Below are positions 15,980-24,016 of a DNA stretch of 42,854 nt, in pieces (position 1 is the first letter of the stretch; the number at the start of each line of letters is the position of its first letter). The notes beneath the pieces were generated by a model, which worked only from the letters and a program-made list of their open reading frames with translations, ran no database searches and had not been told where the DNA came from. The stretch lies in assembly GCA_902783035.1 (NCBI GenBank), contig CACZPK010000042.1, positions 1 through 42,854 of the forward strand, in the 5' to 3' direction. The stretch is from Oscillospiraceae bacterium (GTDB lineage Bacteria; Bacillota; Clostridia; Oscillospirales; Oscillospiraceae). The position numbers were made by a program, and so were the translations under genes.

Positions 15980-16810
15980 ATGGCTTATGCCGACCAAGTT
16001 TTTCGCCAGACCTGTCTGGACATTTTGCATAACGGCGTGCGCGACGACAATCTCACCGTCCGCCCGCATTGGGAGGACGGTACGCCCGCCCACACGATCA
16101 AGAAATTCGGCGTTGTCAACCGCTACGATCTCTCGCGGGAGTTCCCGATCCTGACGCTGCGCCGCACCTATTGGAAAAGCGCGGTGGACGAGCTGCTGTG
16201 GATCTGGCAGAAAAAGTCCAACAACGTCCATGACCTCTCCAGCCACATCTGGGACGCGTGGGCGGATGAAACCGGCAGCATCGGCAAAGCGTACGGCTAT
16301 CAGCTGGGCGTAAAGCACCACTACAAAGAGGGCGACATGGACCAGGTCGACCGCGTGCTGTACGATCTCAAGCACAACCCGGCGTCCCGCCGCATCCTCA
16401 CGAACCTTTACAACTTTGCCGATCTGAGCGAAATGGCGCTGTATCCCTGCGCCTATTCCATGACCTTCAACGTCAGCGGCGATACGCTCAACGCGATCCT
16501 CAACCAGCGCTCGCAGGACATGCTGGCAGCAAACAACTGGAACGTGGTGCAGTACGCGGTGCTGGTGCACATGTTTGCGCAGGTCAGCGGTCTCAAGGCC
16601 GGCGAGCTGGTGCATGTCATCGCGGATTGTCACATCTATGACCGTCACATTCCCATCATTGAGCGGATGCTCGACGAGCCGGAGCATCCCGCGCCCACGT
16701 TCACCGTCGACCCGTCGGTGACGGATTTTTACGCCTTCACCAAAGACAGCTTCACCCTGAAAGACTATACATATTCCCCGTTTGAAGACAAAATTCCCAT
16801 TGCGATTTAA
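15980..16810 (+). CDS. thyA: Thymidylate synthase, divergent PCA-type
   Basis: ThyA methylates dUMP to dTMP using methylene-tetrahydrofolate. The 276 residues show the catalytic Cys157 in ALYPCAYSMTF, the phosphate-binding SRRIL (about 136-140), QRSQDM (about 176-181) and DCHIYDRH in place of the usual D-x-H-x-Y. The residue after the catalytic Cys is Ala rather than His of the common PCH motif. The preceding KKSNNVHDL and the following FTLKDY also deviate from E. coli ThyA, placing it in a clostridial subgroup. It is followed 18 bases later by folA, the enzyme that regenerates the tetrahydrofolate consumed here. AAGGAG lies before the start. Confidence 0.93.
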   Translation: MAYADQVFRQTCLDILHNGVRDDNLTVRPHWEDGTPAHTIKKFGVVNRYDLSREFPILTLRRTYWKSAVDELLWIWQKKSNNVHDLSSHIWDAWADETGSIGKAYGYQLGVKHHYKEGDMDQVDRVLYDLKHNPASRRILTNLYNFADLSEMALYPCAYSMTFNVSGDTLNAILNQRSQDMLAANNWNVVQYAVLVHMFAQVSGLKAGELVHVIADCHIYDRHIPIIERMLDEPEHPAPTFTVDPSVTDFYAFTKDSFTLKDYTYSPFEDKIPIAI

Positions 16811-16828
16811 AAAAGAAGGGATGCATCT

Positions 16829-17302
16829 ATGCAAGCCATCGTCTGTGTCAGTCAAAACTGGGGCATCGGCCGCGACGGTCAGTTGCTCTTCCGTATCTCC
16901 GCAGATATGAAGCGTTTCCGCGAGCTGACCGTCGACAAAACCGTCGTGCTCGGCTCGCGCACGCTTGCCACGTTCCCCGGCGGCAAACCGCTGGCGAATC
17001 GCCGCAACATTGTCCTCACCCGCAGCGAAGCGCCCATTCCGGGCGCAGAGCTTGCCCACACCGTGGACGAGGCCCTCGCACTTGCCGGGCCGGACGCCGT
17101 GGTCATCGGCGGCGCAAGCATTTACACGCTGCTGCTGCCCCATTGTGAGCGCGTACTGGTAACGAAGGTGGACGCGTTGCCGGAAGCGGACAGCTTCTTC
17201 CCCAACCTCGATACGCACCCCGACTGGCGCATGGAGCGCGAGAGCGAGCCTATGGAGGAAAGCGGGCTTACGTTCCGTTTCGTCGACTATGTCCGCAAGT
17301 AA
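16829..17302 (+). CDS. folA: Dihydrofolate reductase
   Basis: This 157-residue enzyme reduces dihydrofolate to tetrahydrofolate with NADPH, restoring the cofactor oxidised by ThyA. Family features include WGIGRDGQLLF near residues 11-21, the Rossmann-type VVLGSRTLATFPGGKPLANR, and VIGGASIYTLLLPHC, which holds the NADPH GG pair. The length matches bacterial FolA (about 160). It overlaps the next gene, recG, by 14 bases. The thyA-folA pairing is a standard bacterial arrangement and makes a single folate-cycle transcript likely. Confidence 0.95.
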   Translation: MQAIVCVSQNWGIGRDGQLLFRISADMKRFRELTVDKTVVLGSRTLATFPGGKPLANRRNIVLTRSEAPIPGAELAHTVDEALALAGPDAVVIGGASIYTLLLPHCERVLVTKVDALPEADSFFPNLDTHPDWRMERESEPMEESGLTFRFVDYVRK

Positions 17303-19355
17303 CCCGGCCGGCGTCTTTTCCACGGATGTCCGCGCCATCAAGGGAATCGGCGAGGCGTATGCCAAAGCGCTGCAAAAGCTTGGGATCACAAACCTGCGGG
17401 AGTTGATCTCTTATTTTCCGCGCGCATACGAGGACCGGCGGGAGTACCGCCGCATTGCCGACCTTCTCCCCGGTGAGAGCGCCTGTGTGCGCGCCATCGT
17501 CGCGGATGAGCCGAAGCTGTCTCACATTCGCAAAGGTTTGGATCTGGTCAAATTTCGCGCGGTAGACGAGTCTGCCGCGCTTGATTTGACTTATTTTAAT
17601 CAAAGTTACCTGAAAAACACCTTCCGCAAAGGCGAGGAATTCGTGTTTTACGGCAAGGCGGAGGGCGATCTGCTGCGCCGCCGGATGACGAATCCGTTGT
17701 TTGAGCGCGCGGGAGAAAACCGGATCACGGGGCGTATCATGCCCATCTACCCGCTGACCGCAGGCGTAGGCCAGTCGTTGCTGCATAAATCCATGCGGCA
17801 GGGGCTGGATGCCTGTGCAGATGAGCTGGCTGATTTTCTGCCCGAGGACGTGCGAACGGAATACCGGCTCTGCCACGTCCGATATGCCTACGAAAACGTC
17901 CACTTTCCGGCGGACGACGAGGCGCTTTCCGTGGCACGGCGGCGCCTTTCCTTTGAAGAGCTGTATCTGCTGACGTTGGGGTTGCGGCTGCTGCGGGAGC
18001 GTCGTGCCGCCGTGGCGGGGCAGCGCTGCGAAAACGTTCCACTCACGCCGTTCACCGACGCGCTGCCCTTCTCGCTGACGGCGGCGCAAAGGCGCGCCGT
18101 CGAGGACACCGTGCGCGACATGTGCGCCGAGCGCCCGATGAATCGTCTCGTACAGGGCGACGTCGGCTCCGGCAAAACGATGGTCGCGGCAGCCGCGATC
18201 TGGTTTGCGGCGCAGAGCGCCCTGCAATCGGCGCTGATGGCGCCGACGGAGATCCTTGCCGAGCAGCATTACAAGACCCTCGCCCCTCTGCTGGAAGGGC
18301 TGGGCGTGCGCTGCGCACTGCTGACCGCCTCTACCCCCGCCAAAACCCGCCGTTCCGTTCTGGAGCAGCTGCAAAGCGGTGAGATCACGCTCGCCATCGG
18401 TACGCACGCCCTGCTCTCGCCGGATGTGCAATACCGGCGCCTTGGCCTCGTGGTGACGGACGAACAGCACCGTTTCGGCGTCGACCAGCGGGCGGCGCTG
18501 GGCGCAAAGGGCGACAATCCCCACCTTCTGGTCATGTCCGCCACGCCGATCCCGCGCACGCTGGCGCTGATGATCTACGGCGACCTTGATGTCTCGCTGA
18601 TCGACGAGCTGCCACCCGGCCGGCAGAAAATTGATACCTTTGCGGTACATTCCGGCTATCACGCACGGATCTACGCCTTTCTCCGCAAGCTCATCGGCGA
18701 GGGCCGGCAGGCCTATATTGTCTGTCCGATGGTGGCTGAGAACGACGAGCTGCCCGATGAGCGCAAGGCGGTGACCGCCTACGCGGACAAGCTGCAAAAG
18801 GAGGTCTTTCCCGATCTCGTTGTGCGTCCCATCCACGGTAAGATGAAGGCAAAGGAAAAGGATGCGATCATGCGTGACTTTTCCGCCGGCAGCATACACA
18901 TTCTTGTTTCCACCACGGTCGTCGAGGTGGGTGTGGACGTGCCGAACGCCGCGGTGATGCTTATCGAAAACGCCGAGTGCTTCGGCCTCTCCCAGCTCCA
19001 CCAGCTGCGCGGGCGTGTCGGGCGCGGCCGGCACAAGTCGTACTGCATCCTCGTTTCCGACAACAAGGGCGAGGACAACCGCCAGCGCCTCGCCGTAATG
19101 ACCCGCACCAACAACGGTTTTGAGATTGCGGAGGAAGACCTGAAGCTCCGCGGCCCCGGCGACTTCTTCGGCTCCCGCCAGCACGGCCTGCCGTCTTTGC
19201 GCGTCGCCGACCTGACCTGCGATATGGAGCTGCTGCACGAGGCGCGCGCCGCGGCGGAGCGGCTGATTGCCGCCGACCCGGAGCTGGACGCGCATCCAGC
19301 GTTGCAGGCACGCATCCGCGAGCTGTTCGAGCTTAACGCGGGCGCAATGAACTGA
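17289..19355 (+). CDS. recG: ATP-dependent DNA helicase RecG
   Basis: RecG remodels stalled replication forks and Holliday junctions. The 688-residue length is typical. Features in order are the N-terminal wedge domain (beginning DVRAIKGIGEAYAKALQ), helicase motif I GDVGSGKT (about residues 291-298), motif II DEQHRFG (about 391-397), motif III VMSATPIPRTLAL, the second RecA lobe with IHGKMKAKEKDAIM and VSTTVVEVGVDVPNA, and motif VI QLRGRVGRG. The start codon is inside folA and has only a weak ribosome site, so translation probably depends on coupling. Frame and motifs are intact. Confidence 0.96.
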   Translation: MSASNPAGVFSTDVRAIKGIGEAYAKALQKLGITNLRELISYFPRAYEDRREYRRIADLLPGESACVRAIVADEPKLSHIRKGLDLVKFRAVDESAALDLTYFNQSYLKNTFRKGEEFVFYGKAEGDLLRRRMTNPLFERAGENRITGRIMPIYPLTAGVGQSLLHKSMRQGLDACADELADFLPEDVRTEYRLCHVRYAYENVHFPADDEALSVARRRLSFEELYLLTLGLRLLRERRAAVAGQRCENVPLTPFTDALPFSLTAAQRRAVEDTVRDMCAERPMNRLVQGDVGSGKTMVAAAAIWFAAQSALQSALMAPTEILAEQHYKTLAPLLEGLGVRCALLTASTPAKTRRSVLEQLQSGEITLAIGTHALLSPDVQYRRLGLVVTDEQHRFGVDQRAALGAKGDNPHLLVMSATPIPRTLALMIYGDLDVSLIDELPPGRQKIDTFAVHSGYHARIYAFLRKLIGEGRQAYIVCPMVAENDELPDERKAVTAYADKLQKEVFPDLVVRPIHGKMKAKEKDAIMRDFSAGSIHILVSTTVVEVGVDVPNAAVMLIENAECFGLSQLHQLRGRVGRGRHKSYCILVSDNKGEDNRQRLAVMTRTNNGFEIAEEDLKLRGPGDFFGSRQHGLPSLRVADLTCDMELLHEARAAAERLIAADPELDAHPALQARIRELFELNAGAMN

Positions 19356-19412
19356 GGCGGCAGGCTCTGTATTCTCCTGCGATATCGTCCCGGCGTAAAG
19401 AAGGTGACTCCC

Positions 19413-20138
19413 ATGCGGCACGCGACAAAACTGATGCGCGCGTATCTGACGCGCTTTATCTTCCGCGCGCTCGTACTCCTGTACGCTGCCGCAATGTTTA
19501 TCGCGCGGCGCGAGGCTTTGGATTTCACTGGCAGCGCCCCGTTTCCCCGCCCCGTCGACGTGCTTTGGCTGATCCTGGCGATCTCCTTCGCACGTCAGCT
19601 TTCACCGCACTCGCGCGTCAGCCGCGGCTGCCTCAAGCAATTTCCCGTACATTTTGAGCCCACGGCGGCACCGGTCGATCCGCAGCTTTTCCGCGCGCAT
19701 CTTCGTCGGCTCGACCGCGGCGCGGCTGGCGTTGCGCTGGTCTGGATCGCATTCAATCTCGTCTTTTTTGCGCTCTATCTTCTTGGCATCCTCGGCGTAC
19801 CGTTTCTGGTATTGCTCACGGCGTTTTACTACGTCTGCGACCTGATCTGCGTTTTGTTTTACTGCCCCTTCCAGTCGCTGCTGATGAAAAACAAGTGCTG
19901 TGCCACCTGCCGCATCTTCGCCTGGGGCACGATCATGATTGCAACGCCGCTCATCTTTGTTCCGCATCTCTGGTCATGGAGTCTGGCCGCGCTTGCCCTG
20001 GTGTGTACGGTGCTGTGGGAGGCGGCGTACCGCCGCCATCCGGAGCGTTTTGCCGAGGAAACGAACGTCTATCTCACTTGCGAGCACTGCACGGACAAGC
20101 TATGTGCCATCAAGAGGCGCGGAGCGTCGCATCCATAA
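19413..20138 (+). CDS. Conserved multi-pass membrane protein with two Cys clusters
   Basis: The 241-residue product has about five hydrophobic segments (roughly residues 12-30, 47-62, 104-125, 127-150 and 170-195) and two conserved cysteine clusters on the same side: CCATCRIF (about 163-170) and CEHCTDKLC (about 222-230). The pattern could bind metal or form disulfides. I recall similar proteins with NKCCxTCRI in other Clostridia, but no function. The ATG is preceded by GAAGGTGA; an earlier in-frame GTG would add three residues. It ends 20 bases before the terminator shared with pfk. Confidence 0.75.
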   Translation: MRHATKLMRAYLTRFIFRALVLLYAAAMFIARREALDFTGSAPFPRPVDVLWLILAISFARQLSPHSRVSRGCLKQFPVHFEPTAAPVDPQLFRAHLRRLDRGAAGVALVWIAFNLVFFALYLLGILGVPFLVLLTAFYYVCDLICVLFYCPFQSLLMKNKCCATCRIFAWGTIMIATPLIFVPHLWSWSLAALALVCTVLWEAAYRRHPERFAEETNVYLTCEHCTDKLCAIKRRGASHP

Positions 20139-20158
20139 AATAAGTTTTTCCGCACGCA

Positions 20159-20194
20159 AAAAGCGGCGCCGCCCTCCCGGGCAGCGCCGCTTTT
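20159..20194. terminator. Bidirectional terminator between the recG operon and pfk
   Basis: AAAAGCGGCGC (20159-20169) and GCGCCGCTTTT (20184-20194) form an 11-bp outer stem, extended across one mismatch by GCCC/GGGC. A-run and T-run flanks allow it to stop transcription on both strands. Confidence 0.9.
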
Positions 20195-20204
20195 GACATA
20201 TATT

Positions 20205-21443
20205 TTACTCCGCCAGAACCTTCTTGAGCTTGGCAAAGCGGGGCAGAGAATTCTCCTTGACCATCTTCGTCTCGCCCTGGATGAGCGGGAGCGCATAGTC
20301 GATGAACTCATGCTTCACGCCATTGTGCTCAGCGTTGATCCACTCCAGCGGCACCTTCTTCTCATAGTTGGCGACGTCGGTGAGGTTGATCAGCTTCGTC
20401 TCGCAGGCGTAACGGCCGTTCACACTCTTGCGCTCAAAGGCAACCATCTTGTCGGTGATGCCCGCGACCGCGTTCTTCACCGCCGCCTGGCCCGCCATGA
20501 AGCTCTCTTCGATGTCCGTCTCGGACGCAAGGTGCGCGGCGCAGCGCTGGAGCAGGCTGAGCTCGATGCCGCGGACCTTCGCGCCCGTGCGCTCCTTGAC
20601 GATGTTCGCCAGCAGCGCGGCGAGGCCGCCGAGCTGCGCATGGCCGAACCCGTCCGTTGCGCTGGTCTTCGCCTCGGACACGAAGCTGCCGTCGGCGTAA
20701 TGAATACCCTCGGACACGGCGACCATGACGTTGTTCTTTTCCTTCCAGATGCGATCGACGTCGGCGAGGAACTTGTCCATGTCGAAGTCCGTCTCGGGCA
20801 AGTAGATGAGATCGGGGCCGTAGCCATACTCACAGGCAAGCGCCGCGGCGGCGGTCAGCCAGCCGGCGTGACGGCCCATGATTTCGATGATGCAAACCAT
20901 GCCCTTGTCATACACATGCGCGTCCTGCCAGACTTCCATGCAGCTCGTCGCGATGTACTTCGCGGCAGAGGCATAGCCGGGGCAGTGATCGGTGCCGAAC
21001 AGGTCGTTGTCGATGGTCTTGGGCACGCCCATGACGCGGCAGTCATAGCCGACCTTCTGCATGTACTTGCTGATCTTGTTGCAGGTGTCCATGGAATCGT
21101 TGCCGCCGTTGTAGAAGAAATAGCGGACGTCGTGCTTCTTGAACACTTCCAGAATGCGCTTGTAGTCGGTATCGTCCTCGTCGGGGTCCTTCATCTTGTA
21201 ACGGCAGGAGCCGAGCGCGCTGGACGGCGTGAACTTCAGCAGTTCCAGCTCCTTGGGGTCTTCCTTGCCCATATCGAACAGGCGATCGTTGAGCACACCG
21301 ACGATGCCGTGCTCCGCGCCGTAAACATTGGTGATGTTGGGGTCGTCGAGCGCGGTGCGGATCACGCCGTAGGCGCTGGCGTTGATGACGGAGGTCGGAC
21401 CACCGGACTGACCGATGATGCATGCGCCTTTCAATTCAGCCAT
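20205..21443 (-). CDS. pfp: Phosphofructokinase, probably pyrophosphate-dependent
   Basis: This enzyme phosphorylates fructose 6-phosphate, with PPi rather than ATP as the likely donor. The 412-residue protein carries GQSGGPTSVIN near the start. The active-site loop is GGNDSMDT (113-120) with Asp where ATP-dependent enzymes have Gly, and PKTIDND (141-147) supplies the Lys typical of PPi enzymes. The first Asp of the usual GGD loop is Asn here, as in one clostridial subgroup. MGRHAGWLTAA and SEGI are the sugar-binding motifs. It is downstream of fba on the same strand, separated by 172 bases of hairpins. RBS AAAGGAGA. Confidence 0.9.
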   Translation of the reverse strand: MAELKGACIIGQSGGPTSVINASAYGVIRTALDDPNITNVYGAEHGIVGVLNDRLFDMGKEDPKELELLKFTPSSALGSCRYKMKDPDEDDTDYKRILEVFKKHDVRYFFYNGGNDSMDTCNKISKYMQKVGYDCRVMGVPKTIDNDLFGTDHCPGYASAAKYIATSCMEVWQDAHVYDKGMVCIIEIMGRHAGWLTAAAALACEYGYGPDLIYLPETDFDMDKFLADVDRIWKEKNNVMVAVSEGIHYADGSFVSEAKTSATDGFGHAQLGGLAALLANIVKERTGAKVRGIELSLLQRCAAHLASETDIEESFMAGQAAVKNAVAGITDKMVAFERKSVNGRYACETKLINLTDVANYEKKVPLEWINAEHNGVKHEFIDYALPLIQGETKMVKENSLPRFAKLKKVLAE

Positions 21444-21462
21444 AGAATAAGCTCTCCTTTGA

Positions 21463-21481
21463 ATTGCCGCTATGCGGCAAT
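21463..21481 (-). promoter_or_regulatory. 8-bp hairpin next to the pfk ribosome site
   Basis: ATTGCCGC and GCGGCAAT flank a TAT loop. The stem ends just upstream of AAAGGAGAG, so it could either insulate the 5' end of a processed pfk message or modulate ribosome access. Confidence 0.5.
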
Positions 21482-21493
21482 GAATTTAATCGT

Positions 21494-21522
21494 TTTTTCT
21501 GACGACACACGCGTCAGAAAAA
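21494..21522 (-). repeat. 11-bp inverted repeat in the fba-pfk spacer
   Basis: TTTTTCTGACG and its complement flank a 7-base loop. A T-run or A-run inside each arm makes it terminator-like on both strands, but no long T-run follows the stem on either strand. Confidence 0.55.
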
Positions 21523-21584
21523 CACTCTGCGCGGAGCACCCGTGCGCTGCAGGCGTGCGGGAGGCGCAGCGTGGGGGGGGAATC

Positions 21585-21610
21585 TAAAGGGGGGATCTGT
21601 CCCCCCTTTA
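21585..21610 (-). terminator. G6/C6 hairpin after fba, likely attenuator
   Basis: TAAAGGGGGG and its complement form a perfect 10-bp stem with a 6-base loop, starting 5 bases past the fba stop. Only TTTA follows on the minus strand, so it should be a partial terminator or RNA-stability element that lets some transcription reach pfk. Confidence 0.6.
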
Positions 21611-21615
21611 AGAAA

Positions 21616-22599
21616 TCAGGCCTTGCCGTTGCAGCCGAGCACGTCGGTGATCTTGTGCTCGACCATCGCCTTGATCGCCTCGCGGCCGGGCTTGAGGTAC
21701 TGGCGCGGATCAAAGTGGTCAGGATGCTCGGCGAAGTGCTCGCGGATGCAGGCGGTCAGCGCCAGACGCAGGTCGGAGTCGATGTTGATCTTGCACACCG
21801 CCATGCTCGCAGCCTTGCGCAGCTGCTCCTCGGGGATGCCGACGGCGTCGGGCATCTTGCCGCCGAACTTGTTGATCGTATCCACGAACTGCTGCGGCAC
21901 GCTGCTCGAACCGTGCAGCACGATCGGGAAACCGGGCAGACGCTTGGCAACCTCTTCCAGAATGTCGAAGCGCAGGGGCGGGGGAACCAGCTTGCCGTTC
22001 GCGTCGCGGGTGCACTGCGCGGCAGTGAACTTATACGCACCATGGCTGGTGCCGATGGCGATGGCGAGGGAGTCGCAGCCGGTCTCCTCGACAAAGTGCT
22101 GCACATCCTCGGGCTTGGTGTAGGAAGAATCCTCGGCGGAGACGTTGACTTCGTCCTCCACGCCGGCGAGCGTGCCCAGCTCGGCCTCGACCACAACGCC
22201 GTGATCGTGCGCGTACTCGACGACCTGCTTGGTGATCTTGATGTTCTCTTCGATGGGCAGGCCGCTCTTGTCGATCATAACAGAGGTGAAGCCGCCGTCG
22301 ATGCAGCTCTTGCACAGCTCAAAGCTGTCGCCGTGGTCCAGATGGACGCAGATGGGCAGGTCAAAGCCGGCAGTCTGCTCGGCATCCTCGACCGCCGCCT
22401 CGATCAGTTTCATCAGGTAGACGTGCTTGGCATAGGCGCGCGCGCCCTTGGAGACCTGCAGGATCAGGGGAGCCTTGAGGTCGATCGCTGCTTCGGTGAT
22501 ACCCTGGATGATCTCCATATTGTTCACGTTGAACGCGCCGATGGCGTAACCGCCGTTGTACGCCTTTGCGAACATGTCTTTCGTCGTTACGATTGCCAT
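21616..22599 (-). CDS. fba: Fructose-bisphosphate aldolase, class II
   Basis: This zinc enzyme cleaves fructose 1,6-bisphosphate to two triose phosphates. The 327 residues contain the N-terminal GAFNVNNMEIIQGITEAA, CVHLDHGDSFELC with the catalytic Asp and zinc-binding His, the activating motif AELGTLAGVEDEV, GTSHGAYK (zinc His), LHGSSSVPQQF and KINIDSDLRLA (phosphate binding). Its neighbour pfk provides the substrate, so the pair forms a glycolytic block. GGAGACAC is near the ATG at 22597-22599, and a promoter is placed at 22661-22688. Confidence 0.95.
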   Translation of the reverse strand: MAIVTTKDMFAKAYNGGYAIGAFNVNNMEIIQGITEAAIDLKAPLILQVSKGARAYAKHVYLMKLIEAAVEDAEQTAGFDLPICVHLDHGDSFELCKSCIDGGFTSVMIDKSGLPIEENIKITKQVVEYAHDHGVVVEAELGTLAGVEDEVNVSAEDSSYTKPEDVQHFVEETGCDSLAIAIGTSHGAYKFTAAQCTRDANGKLVPPPLRFDILEEVAKRLPGFPIVLHGSSSVPQQFVDTINKFGGKMPDAVGIPEEQLRKAASMAVCKINIDSDLRLALTACIREHFAEHPDHFDPRQYLKPGREAIKAMVEHKITDVLGCNGKA

Positions 22600-22660
22600 A
22601 GTAGTGTCTCCTTCTTAAATTAGTTGTTTGGAACGATTGGTATGATTGGTTCTTCTTAGT

Positions 22661-22688
22661 ATTGTACCACGTTTTCCGGCAAATGCAA
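22661..22688 (-). promoter_or_regulatory. Predicted promoter of fba
   Basis: On the minus strand TTGCAT (22683-22688) and TACAAT (22661-22666) are separated by 16 bases. It starts just beyond the terminator of pta, giving fba an independent transcript. Confidence 0.6.
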
Positions 22689-22701
22689 GCAAAAAACGAG
22701 G

Positions 22702-22731
22702 AAAAAAGAGGCTCAAATGAGCCTCTTTTTT
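22702..22731 (-). terminator. Intrinsic terminator of pta
   Basis: AAAAAAGAGGCTCA and its complement form a 14-bp stem around AA, with a T-run on the minus-strand 3' side. It ends 10 bases after the pta stop codon. Confidence 0.92.
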
Positions 22732-22740
22732 TGCACTGTA

Positions 22741-23721
22741 TTACGCCAGCGAAGCAGTGATGATCGCCATGGAGTAGACCTCCTGGCCGTTGCAGCCGCG
22801 GGAGAGGTCGTTGATGGGCGCATTGAGGCCGAGCAGGATCGGGCCATAGGCGTCGAAACCTCCCAGACGCTGGGCAATCTTATAGCCGATGTTGCCGGCG
22901 TTGATGTCGGGGAAGATAAACACGTTCGCATGGCCGCCGACCTCGCCGGTGAGGTGCTTGGTGCGCGCCACCACGGGAGAAGACGCCGCGTCGAACTGCA
23001 TCTCGCCGTCAACGGGGACGTTGGGCATCATGCGCGCGGTCTTGTCGCAGGCGTTGCGCATCTTGTCGACCGTTTCACCCTTGCCGGAACCCTTGGTCGA
23101 ATAGCTCAGGAAGGCAACCTTCGGGTCAATGCCAAACACGCGGCCGCACTCGACGGTCTCGCGCGCGATCTCAACCAGCTCATCCTCGGAGGGGTTGATG
23201 TTGATGGCGCAGTCCGCCATGGCAAGGACTTCGTTCTCACCGGAAGCGCGCTCACGGACCATGATGAAGCAGGAGGATACGATGCTGTTGCCGGGCTTGG
23301 TCTTGACCAGCTGCAGCGCGGGACGCACGGTGTCCGCCGTGGAGTAGGTCGCGCCGCCGAGCAGGCAGTCCGCCTTGCCCATGGCGACGAGCATCGTGCC
23401 GAAGTAGTTCGCCTGCTTGAGCGAGTTGCGGCACTGCTCCTCCGTCATCTTGCCCTTGCGCAGCTCGACCATCTTGGCGACCATGGCATCCATCTCATCA
23501 TAGCTCTCGGGGTCGATGATCTCCGCGCCGCGGATGTTGAAGCCCGCCTCTTCCGCCGCATCAAAAATCGCCTGCTCCTTGCCGATGAGCAGGGGCTTAA
23601 GAAATGTACCGGACAGCAGGCGCGCGCTCGCCTCAAGGATGCGGGGGTCGGTGCCTTCGGTAAACACGATGGTCTTGGGGTTGGCCTTCAGGCCCTTAAT
23701 CATTTCGCCGAAACCAAACAT
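22741..23721 (-). CDS. pta: Phosphate acetyltransferase
   Basis: Pta exchanges acetyl groups between acetyl-CoA and phosphate, feeding acetate and ATP formation. The 326-residue length is typical for the single-domain bacterial enzyme. I place the start at ATG 23719-23721 because AGGAGG lies 9 bases upstream and the N-terminus MFGFGEMIKGLKANPKTIVF fits; an upstream extension in frame is AT-rich leader. Family motifs include EGTDPRILEAS, GGATYSTADTVRPALQ, SSCFIMV, ADCAININP, KVAFLSYSTKGS and FIFPDINAGNIGYKIAQRLGG. A partner acetate kinase gene is not in the window. Confidence 0.95.
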   Translation of the reverse strand: MFGFGEMIKGLKANPKTIVFTEGTDPRILEASARLLSGTFLKPLLIGKEQAIFDAAEEAGFNIRGAEIIDPESYDEMDAMVAKMVELRKGKMTEEQCRNSLKQANYFGTMLVAMGKADCLLGGATYSTADTVRPALQLVKTKPGNSIVSSCFIMVRERASGENEVLAMADCAININPSEDELVEIARETVECGRVFGIDPKVAFLSYSTKGSGKGETVDKMRNACDKTARMMPNVPVDGEMQFDAASSPVVARTKHLTGEVGGHANVFIFPDINAGNIGYKIAQRLGGFDAYGPILLGLNAPINDLSRGCNGQEVYSMAIITASLA

Positions 23722-23760
23722 AAGTAGATTCCTCCTAAAAAAGTTGATTTTGCGGAAAGT

Positions 23761-23789
23761 ATTATACATCATTATTCTGCGCGCCTCAA
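23761..23789 (-). promoter_or_regulatory. Predicted promoter of pta
   Basis: On the minus strand TTGAGG (23784-23789) and perfect TATAAT (23761-23766) are separated by 17 bases. The palindrome GAAATTTTTGAAAATTTC at 23800-23817 begins 10 bases upstream of the -35 box. Confidence 0.6.
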
Positions 23790-23840
23790 CCATCGAAACG
23801 AAATTTTTGAAAATTTCTACGAATCGAGCAAAAGCGGAAG

Positions 23841-23880
23841 ATGTGGTAGTCCAAAATTTGGCTTTTCCCAAAATGTGGTA
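23841..23880. repeat. Direct repeats ATGTGGTA around a palindrome upstream of pta and the M23 gene
   Basis: ATGTGGTA occurs at 23841-23848 and 23873-23880, exactly 32 bases (about three helical turns) apart. CCAAAATTTGG, a near-palindrome, lies between them at 23851-23861. The array is between two divergent predicted promoters, so it may bind a regulator of either. AT-rich sequence can produce such patterns by chance. Confidence 0.4.
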
Positions 23881-23930
23881 AATCCGCTAAAATACGTCAA
23901 AATTTCCAATTTTTATGTGCAAAAAAATCC

Positions 23931-23959
23931 TTGACGGAGCATGGAAAAAAATGTATGAT
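23931..23959 (+). promoter_or_regulatory. Predicted promoter of the M23 peptidase gene
   Basis: TTGACG (23931-23936) and TATGAT (23954-23959) are separated by 17 bases. The 15-bp palindrome at 23967-23981 lies at the predicted start point. Confidence 0.65.
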
Positions 23960-23966
23960 GCTATAT

Positions 23967-23981
23967 GTTACAATTTGTAAC
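23967..23981. promoter_or_regulatory. Palindrome at the M23 gene transcription start, possible WalR-type site
   Basis: GTTACAATTTGTAAC is perfectly symmetric. With the preceding T it also reads TGTTAC-N4-TGTAAC, close to the TGTWAH-N5-TGTWAH box bound by WalR, the regulator of cell-wall hydrolases. The spacer is one base shorter than the published box, so WalR is only a suggestion. Its position at +1 suggests repression rather than activation. Confidence 0.45.
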
Positions 23982-24016
23982 TATTTTGGGAGATACTACG
24001 CTTGAGGTCAATCTTC

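Noticed and set aside
17600-17612. AAGTTACC copy inside recG as another phage operator
   Set aside because: It is inside a coding region with no palindromic partner and is expected by chance.
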